Assembly (NCBI GenBank): GCA_040544425.1
Contig: JBEONO010000004.1
Location: 186,001-250,000 of the forward strand
Direction of reading: 5' to 3'
Length of the DNA: 64,000 nt
Source of the DNA: Solimicrobium sp040544425
GTDB lineage: Bacteria; Pseudomonadota; Gammaproteobacteria; Burkholderiales; Burkholderiaceae_D
A model generated the notes under the pieces. The model ran no database searches. It was not told the DNA's origin and saw only the letters and a program-made list of their open reading frames with translations. A program made the translations under genes and the position numbers. Below are positions 34,863-42,681 of the stretch, piece by piece (position 1 is the stretch's first letter; each line of letters opens with the position of its first letter).

Positions 34863-35879
34863 TTATCTTTTCATTTTGTTGAGCAGTGCGGCGCGCAGCG
34901 TGCGTGCCGTATCAGCATTGAACGGCGCGAGACTGCCGCGCGCCTGGTCGGGAATGTGTTGCGCTTCGCTGCCGTCGCTGTCAAACACATAGTGGCGAAA
35001 TAGTTCCTGCCAGGCTGAGCGCTGTGCAGGTGGCAGATCACGCATCGTCAGCAGCGCATGCATCAGCGTGTTCAAGGGCGTATCCATGAAGCCGGGCGAC
35101 TGACGCCACCAGTAATTGATCAGAATATTGAAACCGGCCAGGGCTTCAACGTGATGCCACCACATGCTGGGCAAAAACAGGGCGTCACCGGTTTCCAGTT
35201 CCGCGACCTGCGCATGCTGCAGGGCGGTCGCAAAGCGTGGAAATTTTTCGTAATCGGGATTGGCAAAATCCACCACGCTGATCGCCTGACCGGCTGGTGT
35301 GAAATCGAGCGGGCCGATATACAGATTGGCCAGTTGATCGGGCGGGAATACCGTGAAGCGACGTCGTCCGGCAGCGATGCAGGCCAGATTGTCGGGCAGG
35401 TCAAAGTGGGCCGGAATCCGGGTGCGGTTGCCGATCCAGATATTGACCAGCGGCTCGCGCGTTTTAAAAATGTCGAGATCGTTTTCGGCGCGAAAGCCGG
35501 GCAGATAGTTGTCGATTGCCGAGGAACCGATATACATGGCCGGTGCGGCCGGGTCATCGAGATGAGCGCGCAGGGCATCGAGCACCACGTCCAGCGTCAC
35601 GCGCGAGGAAGCGTAATTGAATCCGCTAAAATCTTCGTTGTAGAAAAAACGGCCCTGCACTTCAGGTGGTGCATGCATCGCCGTGACGGTGGCGCCCTGA
35701 TAGAAACGACGCAGATACGCATCCGCCTCCTGTTGCGAACGCAGGGCAGCCTGCACCACCGGCCAGTGGGCGACCAGTCCTCTCAGGATCACCGGTTCGG
35801 TTGAGGTGAGCAGGGCGTCGGTGAGCTGCTGCCCGCCGACACCACTGATCTCACGTACCGGTTTAAGTGCGCTGTGCAT
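34863..35879 (-). CDS. JmjC/cupin-like Fe(II)/2-oxoglutarate oxygenase-type protein
   Basis: 338-aa cupin-like protein of the JmjC hydroxylase type. The N-terminal PVILRGLVAHWP is typical. The metal triad is visible as His158 and Asp160 (PAHFDLPDN) with a distal His at 242 or 243 (SMWWHHVEAL). Basic residues in AAGRRRFTVFPP may hold 2-oxoglutarate. This predicts hydroxylation of a protein or small molecule. It overlaps the SapC stop by 17 bp and precedes halogenase 1 closely, so the three are translationally linked. Substrate unknown; no signal peptide. Confidence 0.88.
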   Translation of the reverse strand: MHSALKPVREISGVGGQQLTDALLTSTEPVILRGLVAHWPVVQAALRSQQEADAYLRRFYQGATVTAMHAPPEVQGRFFYNEDFSGFNYASSRVTLDVVLDALRAHLDDPAAPAMYIGSSAIDNYLPGFRAENDLDIFKTREPLVNIWIGNRTRIPAHFDLPDNLACIAAGRRRFTVFPPDQLANLYIGPLDFTPAGQAISVVDFANPDYEKFPRFATALQHAQVAELETGDALFLPSMWWHHVEALAGFNILINYWWRQSPGFMDTPLNTLMHALLTMRDLPPAQRSAWQELFRHYVFDSDGSEAQHIPDQARGSLAPFNADTARTLRAALLNKMKR

Positions 35880-36579
35880 GCAAACGATTCTTGCGTTCGA
35901 TCATGTCGCGGAAATTCGCCATCGAAGCGATCACCATATAGATTGGTTCCAGATAGCCGGAACGATGCAAGGATTCCAGCGCCGCGCCATCCAGTGTCTT
36001 GAGTTTTTCTTCGCTGATGGTGTAGAAGCCATCGAGGCGGTGCTGCGAGCCGTCCTGCAGTTCGACATCGACGGCAAATGCCTCAAGCAGCGCGTGTTCG
36101 AGCAGTGCCGCAACGAAGCCCGGCATGGCCTGCATGCCCTGATGAATGGCCAGCAGGGTCGAGGTCATGCGTTCCATATACGGCGTTGGGCTGCCGTGGG
36201 TGAGATACACGGCTTCGCCTTCATTCGGATTGGTGCTGATGCGCGGGCTGTCGGTAAATACATGAACTGTCAGCTCTTCACCAGCGATGCCGATCAGGAA
36301 GGGCTGACGCTGAATTGCCAGTGGCAGGTAATTGACGCTCCAGCCATCCGGTCCGAGAAACAGGTTTTCACCCGGCACAAAGCCGAGCAGCGCAAAGGCG
36401 TCAAACGAGAGACCTTGCTCGGCCTTGCGAAACACGATCGGGTAGTGGGCCTGCAGATGCCTGAATTCGGCCGGGAAGGTGCTGACGATAATGGCGTCAT
36501 CACCATATTCGGCACCGGCTTTGGTGATGATGCGCAGGTCTTTGTGTTCGATGTTGTTGAGTAATACAGCCGTAGGCAT
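35863..36579 (-). CDS. SapC family protein
   Basis: 238 aa from ATG 36579, where GGTGA stands at a suitable distance; ATG 36591 is an alternative. Markers of the SapC family: LNNIEHKDLRI near the start, YPIVFRK, ALLGFVPGENLFL and YLPLAIQRQPFLIGI, then EGEAVYLTHGSPTPYMERM and the C-terminal YMVIASMANFRDMI. SapC was first linked to S-layer secretion in Campylobacter, but the biochemical role in these TonB-receptor loci is not known. It is the first gene of the SapC-cupin-halogenase trio. Confidence 0.92.
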   Translation of the reverse strand: MPTAVLLNNIEHKDLRIITKAGAEYGDDAIIVSTFPAEFRHLQAHYPIVFRKAEQGLSFDAFALLGFVPGENLFLGPDGWSVNYLPLAIQRQPFLIGIAGEELTVHVFTDSPRISTNPNEGEAVYLTHGSPTPYMERMTSTLLAIHQGMQAMPGFVAALLEHALLEAFAVDVELQDGSQHRLDGFYTISEEKLKTLDGAALESLHRSGYLEPIYMVIASMANFRDMIERKNRLHAQRT

Positions 36580-36634
36580 TTGGTTCACCATTAGATAAAA
36601 GTTAAAAAACGAGCATAGGCTCTTAAAAACTACT

Positions 36635-36667
36635 AACCGGTCGATTGATTCGGACCGGTTTTTATAA
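36635..36667. terminator. Intrinsic terminator between halogenase 2 and SapC
   Basis: AACCGGTC (36635-36642) and GACCGGTT (36653-36660) form an 8-bp stem with a 10-nt loop. A T tract follows on the plus strand, and a T run occurs a few bases later on the minus strand. On the minus strand it lies between halogenase 2 and SapC and may lower read-through. Confidence 0.6.
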
Positions 36668-36697
36668 AACTGTCAGCGCACGCGACCAGTCAGAGCA

Positions 36698-36784
36698 ACG
36701 TCACTGGGTTCCCGCCTGAGGCCGCGGGAACGACGCAGCAGCGCCCCGTCGTCCCCGCGGGGGCAAGCGGGAACCCAGCGTCGT
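36698..36784. repeat. Pair of inverted REP-like units (BIME)
   Basis: A forward unit (36698-36736, CTGGGTTCCCGCC...GCGGGAACGACG) and a reverse unit (36747-36784) of the same family as at 28541, 31748 and 47429. They lie in the gap between the halogenase 2 stop and the terminator. Confidence 0.85.
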
Positions 36785-36838
36785 GTGATTTCACATAAAC
36801 CGCCATTTCGCCGTGACATAATCCCGGCCGTAATTGTG

Positions 36839-38395
36839 TCACACAAGATGCATCCCATGCTGCCGGATATGCCTGATAAGGTCCCGATTGCCCGGCAATC
36901 CCGCCGACCATTTATTTTTTAACACGGCCGCATCCCGGATGTAAGCATTGGCGCGCTGTGCACTGGCCAGAGTTTTACCGTTCGCCTCGGTTTTAAATCC
37001 CATCCCGTACAAAATGTACTGATAGCTTTCAGCCGGAAACAGCTCGGCAATGCGCGAGAAATCGTGGCGCGACGGCACATGGTGACGCCAGACCTGTAAC
37101 TGCTCGGCCAGATGGGCCGGGATCGATTCAGGCCGGCAGTTGTCGCGCCAGTAATCGCTGTCCCTGCGCTGGCTGAGCACATAGTGCAGCTTCAGAAATT
37201 CAATCACGCTCTCCCAGCGATAGGTGAAGGTTTCATTAAACCGTCTGGCCAGAATTTCCATCGTCTCGCGCGTGGTAGGCATCTGTTCGGCAAGCAGGGC
37301 TGCCGCCAGTTCCACCATCACCAGTGCCGACGCTTCCAGTGGTTCGATGAACCCGGCCGACTGGCCGATCGCCACACAGTTGCGATGCCAGAATTGCTGA
37401 CGATAACCCGGATTGAATGACAGTTTGCGCGGCGTGCCGATTTCGGTGGGGCCGCCATCGCGGGCAATGTAGGCGCGCAGCGCCAACTCGGCCTGTTCGT
37501 CGCTGCTGTGCGCGCTCGAAAATACATAGCCTGCGCCGCGCCGGGTCGGCAGGCCAATATCCCAGATCCAGCCGCTGGTCTGTGCGGTCGATGAAGTCTG
37601 CGAGGCAATCGGGCTGTTTTCATCCGGATAGGGCACCTGGATCGCCAGCGCACTGTCGTTAAACAGGATGTGCTTTTGCGGCAGAAAGGCGACGCCGTAA
37701 TGCTGACCGATTAACAGTGACTGCATGCCGGTGCAGTCGACAAACAGATCGCCGCTGATGGCGCCGTGGTCGCGGGTCTGCAGTGCAGCAATATCGCCGT
37801 TTTCGTGGTTGGCGACGGTCAGGATATGGTCGGAAATATGTGTCACGCCAAGCCGCTCGACGCAGTGCCTGCGTAAAAAAATGCCCAGCTTGGCGGCATC
37901 CAGATGGTAGCCATAGTTGGCTACTGCAGCATATTCCGGTGTCGTGGCCTGCTTGGGCGCTTTGCCCTGCAGGCATAGCTGAGGTTGCGCGCACACGGTC
38001 TCTGCAAAGGGCGTATCGGGATACTGGTTCTGCCAGGCAGTAACCAGATCGGCATCAGCCTCGCCTTGCGGAACGGTGAACGGATGAAAATAAAAATCGT
38101 TATGGCTTCCAGCTTCTGGCGTGTGCAGCCAGTCATTGAAACGGGAGCCCTGCTTGAATGAGGCATCGCATTCACGGAAGAAGTCAGCTTCTGAAACGCC
38201 AATTTTCTTCAAGGTGATGCGCATGCTCGGCCATGTGCCTTCGCCCACGCCGATCGGTGCTACGTCTGGTGATTCGACCAATGTGATCTGTAATCCGGTA
38301 CTGTCTGCCTGATGCTGTGCTGCGATCAGCGCTGCAGTGAGCCAACCGGCACTGCCGCCTCCCGCGATCACGACATGCTTGATCGTACTGCTCAT
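36839..38395 (-). CDS. Flavin-dependent (tryptophan) halogenase-like protein 2
   Basis: 518 aa from ATG 38395 with CGGGA upstream; upstream ATG 38446 adds poor sequence. FAD motif VVIAGGGSAGWLTAA. Catalytic Lys81 in DASFKQGSRF. The usual WxWxIP appears as WIWDIGLP (276-283) with a two-residue change, so activity may differ from classic halogenases. It is only moderately similar to halogenase 1. It starts 107 bp after the TonB receptor stop on the same strand and is probably cotranscribed with it. Confidence 0.92.
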   Translation of the reverse strand: MSSTIKHVVIAGGGSAGWLTAALIAAQHQADSTGLQITLVESPDVAPIGVGEGTWPSMRITLKKIGVSEADFFRECDASFKQGSRFNDWLHTPEAGSHNDFYFHPFTVPQGEADADLVTAWQNQYPDTPFAETVCAQPQLCLQGKAPKQATTPEYAAVANYGYHLDAAKLGIFLRRHCVERLGVTHISDHILTVANHENGDIAALQTRDHGAISGDLFVDCTGMQSLLIGQHYGVAFLPQKHILFNDSALAIQVPYPDENSPIASQTSSTAQTSGWIWDIGLPTRRGAGYVFSSAHSSDEQAELALRAYIARDGGPTEIGTPRKLSFNPGYRQQFWHRNCVAIGQSAGFIEPLEASALVMVELAAALLAEQMPTTRETMEILARRFNETFTYRWESVIEFLKLHYVLSQRRDSDYWRDNCRPESIPAHLAEQLQVWRHHVPSRHDFSRIAELFPAESYQYILYGMGFKTEANGKTLASAQRANAYIRDAAVLKNKWSAGLPGNRDLIRHIRQHGMHLV

Positions 38396-38502
38396 ATAAT
38401 AATCCCGATAAAGAAACAGGCCATTGTATCCCAATGACCTGTTCAATTGATCAGCCCGAACTTGCGTCAGACTGATCGTTTCTGATTGTCAAATTACGAT
38501 GA

Positions 38503-41500
38503 TCAGAACTTATAGCTGGCACCCAACAGGTAACGTGTGCCGGTCTGGGTAACGAGTTCCACTTGATTATCCGAACGGCCAACCTGTTTCTGAATCGCGT
38601 TGTTCAGGTTGATGGCATCAAAGTTGAAGCTGATGTTTTTGTCGAAGGTATAACCAACACTCAGATCAACCTGACCATAGGCCTTGGTGTAAGTCGGGCC
38701 ATTGCTGCCACCAGGTTGAGTTGTCGAGGCCAGGAACTTGTCGCGCCAGTTGTAAGCCAGACGTACCGAGAAGCGCTGGTCTTCATAAATACCAACCAGA
38801 TTGGCAGAATTGGACAGACCGACGATCGCAAACTGGGTTGACAGATCCAGGTTGTTGTTATCGTATTTCAGAGGCGAATGCACGTAAGTGTAGTTACCCT
38901 GAAGGCCAAAACCAGTTTCACCGAACATGTGCTGACCATTGAATTCCAGTCCATTCAGATTCGCGGTCTTTTCATTGACGTAGGTATTTGTCTTGAACAA
39001 CAACAGCGGATCAGTTGGCAAGCCAGCAATCGTACCTTGTGCGATACCTGAAGTGTTGGTACCGGTGTAATGGACACCAGGCTGATTGGCATCGTTGGTC
39101 AGGATGTAGTTACGGATACAGTTGGTATCTGCAACGCCACAACCGGCTGCCAATGCTGCATTGTAGTAAGCGCCGCCGACCGGTGTATGCAGACCATACA
39201 GGCTTTGGCTGATCACTTGCTGACCGGCATAGTTATTCAGAACCTTGCGGAAGTAACCTGCCGACAGAACGGTTTGTTTGTCAGGGTACCATTCAGCCGA
39301 AAAATCCAGATTTTTTGACTTGACTGGTTTCAGAGCCGGGTTACCAACACTGGCTGTACCGTTGTAGGTACTTGCCGTGCTGCCCAATGCCAGACTGCCC
39401 TGCATTTGATCGTAGCGGGCACGACCGATAGTTTCACCGGCACTGGCGCGCAATTTCACGTCAGGACGCGGTTCCCAGTCAGCGTTGATTTCTGGCAGAA
39501 CGTTGCCGTAGGAAGATTTGGTGTCCACAAATTCCTGGCCGCCCAGAGTGAGTGGCAATTCATTCTGCGATACCCAGGTCACGCCAGTGGCCGGTTGTGC
39601 CAGCGCAGTTGCAGTGACTGCAGTGTGTTCAAAGCGCACGCCGAAAGTGGTGTGAACCGGCGTTGGTGTATCCCAGTCAGTGCCGTATGAAGCATAAGCA
39701 GAACTGGTGTTTTCCTTGATCTGACTGTCAGAGGTTGGCGTATCGCTTGGCAGGTAACCGCCGCCCGAACTGATGAATCCATTCGCAGCTGCAACTGCCG
39801 CTGTTTGCGCGCGCAGGTTGGCGAAATTGGCTACATATAACTGTCCAAAAATGCCAGGCGTGTTGTAGCCGGGGATGTTGGTGAAATAATTCGGCAAATG
39901 GTAAGCGGTGTACAGGCTGGCCGGGAAGCTGCCAGCCGGGAAGGTACAGTTACCCCAGCAGTTATTGTTTTGAACTTGTGAGAACGTATTGTGATTCTTG
40001 TTATCGGCCAGACCAACACCGAAATTCAGATTCGACGATTCGGTTGCTTTCCAACTACCGTTAACCTGAACCTGATCAACCGTCGCTTTTTGATAAGCAT
40101 TCTGGAACCACGAGCCGGCTGGCTGAATTGGATGATTTGCCAAATCAACGGGCATACCCAGTACAGGCAAGGTGTGCGTGTAGTCAATCGTTGTAAATGC
40201 GCGGCTGAAACTTGCGTTCGCCAGGTCATTGCCACTACCAAATGGACTGTCTTTTCCGGACTCAGCGCTGGAATGATGCGCATCAAATACCAACTTCAGT
40301 TTTGGCGAGTATTTCCAGACTGCGTTAAAACCGATAGATTCGTTTTTAGTCTTGGTCGCGTAATCTGCGTTAACCGACGCGACGTCCTGTAGGTTAGGCT
40401 TTACAAGGCCGTCTACTATTGTCTGGTAATTTTCTGTATAAGTCGTTGGTGAAACGGCGCTGCCGCTTGGCCAGGTGCTGGTTGATGTTGGCGAAGCGCT
40501 GAACCAGGCACTGACTTCATTGTGCAGCGTGTGGATCTTGTGTTCGGCAAAGGTAAAGTCCAGCGTTGTCAACAGCTCATTGTTTGGCTTGTACTGGAAC
40601 ACTAACTGTTGATTGACACGGGTACTTTGAACGCTGGTCACATCGTAACCAAAGTTTTGTGGAATCACATAAATTTGATTGCCGGTTGGGCCGTTGGTGG
40701 TGGTGCCCAATGCGTGGCCATCAGTGGTGCTGGTTGCATTTGATGCCGGGAACGGTCCCTGGAAACCGTTTGGTGAGCCAGCCGAATTGAAGCCGGAATC
40801 ACGTTTTTGGTAACTGGCATTGTATAACACGCCGAACTTGCCATCTTCTGTCGTGTTGCTGTACAGGCCTGATGCTTCAGGTGTGATTTTCTGGAACTGC
40901 AACTGCGCTGGCAGATTGGCGCCAGATTTGTCTTCAACACCCTTGATGCTGATACTTGAGTGGAATCCAGGATTGTCAAACGGACGTGCCGTGAAAATAT
41001 TGATGGTCGCGCCAATACCACCGGCGGAATCTTGTGCCCGGCCAGTTTTATAAACCTGGATCTGAGAAACTGCCTCAGGTGCAATATTGGAGAAGTCAAA
41101 TGAGCGGCCACCGCGATCGCCCAGATTGGTGGTTGGCATTTGACGGCCATTCAACAGCACCATATTGAAATCAGGACCGAGACCACGGACAGTTACTGTC
41201 TGGCCTTCGCCATTTGAACGATCAATCGATACGCCACTGATACGTTGCAGAGATTCGGCCAGATTGGTGTCCGGGAATTTACCGATGTCTTCGGCAACTA
41301 CGCCGTCAACGATACCGTCTGAATCACGTTTCAGATTCAGTGTTGATTGCAAACTGGCGCGCAGACCGGTCACAACAATCGACTGTACTGCATCTGCATC
41401 GGGCGCGGCTGCTGCAGCAGCGTCCTCTGCATAAGCCTGACCGACCAGTGCCGCGCAGGCACTGGCGACAGCCAGACTCATTAACTTTTGTTTAGTCATT

Positions 41501-41511
41501 GGATAACGCAT
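38503..41511 (-). CDS. TonB-dependent receptor (sugar-type outer membrane transporter)
   Basis: 1002 aa from ATG 41511 (AGGAAG upstream). The frame extends to 41622 but the signal peptide starts here and ends at GQAYA. The TonB box region lies at about AVQSIVVTGLRASLQ. The plug domain has GKFPDTNLAESLQRISGVSIDR and TVTVRGLGPDFNMVLLNGRQMP. A long beta barrel follows, ending in the terminal Phe of LLGASYKF needed for assembly. This is the Caulobacter/Xanthomonas-type receptor for oligosaccharides. Its promoter carries the XylR-type operator. It probably imports xylo- or xyloglucan oligosaccharides. Confidence 0.95.
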   Translation of the reverse strand: MRYPMTKQKLMSLAVASACAALVGQAYAEDAAAAAAPDADAVQSIVVTGLRASLQSTLNLKRDSDGIVDGVVAEDIGKFPDTNLAESLQRISGVSIDRSNGEGQTVTVRGLGPDFNMVLLNGRQMPTTNLGDRGGRSFDFSNIAPEAVSQIQVYKTGRAQDSAGGIGATINIFTARPFDNPGFHSSISIKGVEDKSGANLPAQLQFQKITPEASGLYSNTTEDGKFGVLYNASYQKRDSGFNSAGSPNGFQGPFPASNATSTTDGHALGTTTNGPTGNQIYVIPQNFGYDVTSVQSTRVNQQLVFQYKPNNELLTTLDFTFAEHKIHTLHNEVSAWFSASPTSTSTWPSGSAVSPTTYTENYQTIVDGLVKPNLQDVASVNADYATKTKNESIGFNAVWKYSPKLKLVFDAHHSSAESGKDSPFGSGNDLANASFSRAFTTIDYTHTLPVLGMPVDLANHPIQPAGSWFQNAYQKATVDQVQVNGSWKATESSNLNFGVGLADNKNHNTFSQVQNNNCWGNCTFPAGSFPASLYTAYHLPNYFTNIPGYNTPGIFGQLYVANFANLRAQTAAVAAANGFISSGGGYLPSDTPTSDSQIKENTSSAYASYGTDWDTPTPVHTTFGVRFEHTAVTATALAQPATGVTWVSQNELPLTLGGQEFVDTKSSYGNVLPEINADWEPRPDVKLRASAGETIGRARYDQMQGSLALGSTASTYNGTASVGNPALKPVKSKNLDFSAEWYPDKQTVLSAGYFRKVLNNYAGQQVISQSLYGLHTPVGGAYYNAALAAGCGVADTNCIRNYILTNDANQPGVHYTGTNTSGIAQGTIAGLPTDPLLLFKTNTYVNEKTANLNGLEFNGQHMFGETGFGLQGNYTYVHSPLKYDNNNLDLSTQFAIVGLSNSANLVGIYEDQRFSVRLAYNWRDKFLASTTQPGGSNGPTYTKAYGQVDLSVGYTFDKNISFNFDAINLNNAIQKQVGRSDNQVELVTQTGTRYLLGASYKF

Positions 41512-41633
41512 TGTCTTCCTCTTTTCTCGTTTGATTTTTGATTTCTGGTCTAAAAAATATTGATTAGCCAGAATTTCATTTTGCGACTTCGGCGAATTTT
41601 TTTTCATCACTTCCAAATTCAAAGTGATGAGGC

Positions 41634-41675
41634 AGAATAGGTAGATTTCCTGAGTTAGTCAATTCATCAAACTAA
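41634..41675 (-). promoter_or_regulatory. TonB-receptor promoter and XylR-type operator
   Basis: On the minus strand: dyad TTAGT-N11-ACTAA (41655-41675) containing -35 TTGACT, a 17-bp spacer and -10 TATTCT (41634-41639). Both the operator (20/21) and the geometry match the xylB promoter, so the same regulator is expected to act on both. It is 123-164 bp upstream of the receptor start. Confidence 0.75.
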
Positions 41676-41910
41676 TTAATTTAGACGCTGTTGCGGCTCG
41701 GAGACAGCGTAAATATGGTGCGTCGCAATAGAAAAAATGAGGATAAAAAAAACTCGCTATACAGCTCTGGGAAAAGGGCATGTTGCAGTGCGATTTGGGG
41801 TGTTTTTAACATTGCCGAGGGGTAACCTGAAATTGAGCTGACGTGTTATAAATTGGTGGGTCGAATACAGGTTTGCGGTGTTTAGTTTTTTAGTCGTGAA
41901 AGTTGTGTGT

Positions 41911-42042
41911 GTTGGGGTTGCAGTTGTTTTTGACGTTGGGGTTGCAGTTGGGGTTGCAGTTGCTTTTGACGTTGGGGTTGCAGTTGCTTTTGACGTTGGG
42001 GTTGCAGTTGCTTTTGACGTTGGGGTTGCAGTTGCTTTTGAC
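41911..42042. repeat. Left terminal array of element A (12-bp periodic)
   Basis: 132 bp made of eleven 12-mers of two kinds, GTTGGGGTTGCA and GTTGCTTTTGAC, mostly alternating to give a 24-bp period. It is the reverse-complement version of the right array. Confidence 0.9.
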
Positions 42043-42536
42043 TTGCCCCCATGTGCAGTCGCCGGGGTTTTTGGGTTCAAAATGGATTAGAAAGAAAAAC
42101 TGTCTGAGCCGCAGGCGAGTTTTTTTCTTTCCCATTTTGAACTCAAAAACCCCGGGGTTTCGGCTGAACTTGGGTCGCCTTTTTTGGGTTACTTTTTTTG
42201 GCGAGACAAAAAAAGTGACTAGCTGTCGGGCTACCCCCGACCTACTGAACTCTAATCGACTCAGCCAGCAATTCAAGGCCGTATTGCGTCTGGTTTGATC
42301 CTGAAACTAACGCTTAAATTATTTTAGTTTGCCGGTCGGGGGTAGCCCGACAGCTAGTTACCTTTTTTGCTTCGCCAAAAAAGGTAACCCAAAAAAGGCG
42401 ACCCCAGGTCTCGCCGAAACCCCGGTACTTTGAATCTAAAAATGGGAAAGAAAAAAACTCGCCTGCGGCTCAGACAGTTTTTCTTTCTGATCCATTTTTA
42501 GACTCAAAGTACCGGCGGCGATACATGGGGCCCAAG

Positions 42537-42638
42537 GTCAAAAGCAACTGCAACCCCAACGTCAAAAGCAACCCCAACGTCAAAAGCAACGGCAACGTCA
42601 AAAGCAACGGCAACGGCAACGTCAAAAGCAACCCCAAC
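42537..42638. repeat. Right terminal array of element A
   Basis: 102 bp of GTCAAAAGCAAC units, each followed by one or two hexamers of the kind CCCAAC, GGCAAC or TGCAAC. Units are 18-24 bp. It ends 43 bp before the CE20 gene stop codon. Confidence 0.9.
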
Positions 42639-42681
42639 ACGAGCACTCAAGTGCCGTCGCGCGGGCTGCTAATTCACATTA

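Larger units (their letters stand above)
41911..42638. repeat. Large palindromic element A with nested hairpins and terminal arrays
   Basis: A ~730-bp imperfect inverted repeat centred near 42287 in the gap between the receptor promoter and the CE20 gene. Outer ends are tandem arrays. Each arm then has three hairpins. The first has a 24-bp outer stem (left 42062-42085 with 42132-42155; right 42422-42445 with 42492-42515) over an inner GAAAGAAAAA-type stem and a conserved loop with GAGCCGCAGGCGAG. The second is a 13-bp GTTACC(T)6G stem (right arm 42357-42369 with 42376-42388). The third is a GTCGGG/CCCGAC hairpin. A homologous copy is at 55645-56400. No protein-coding evidence. Confidence 0.9.

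Noticed and set aside
33408..35003. 531-codon plus-strand frame antisense to halogenase 1
   Set aside because: It is a shadow of a high-confidence gene with FAD and WxWxIP motifs and has no recognisable family of its own.
36592..36838. Riboswitch or attenuator upstream of SapC
   Set aside because: Only REP units and an intrinsic terminator are seen, with no alternative antiterminator pairing that I can support.
41890..42298. Open frames on both strands inside element A (for example repeats of Lys-Ala-Thr-Ala-Thr-Pro or Val-Ala-Phe-Asp)
   Set aside because: They arise from the tandem arrays and hairpins, have no ribosome site or domain, and the element is explained by nucleic-acid structure.
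41911..42638. CRISPR-like array
   Set aside because: Units are 12-24 bp, contiguous and without unique spacers, and no cas genes are present.
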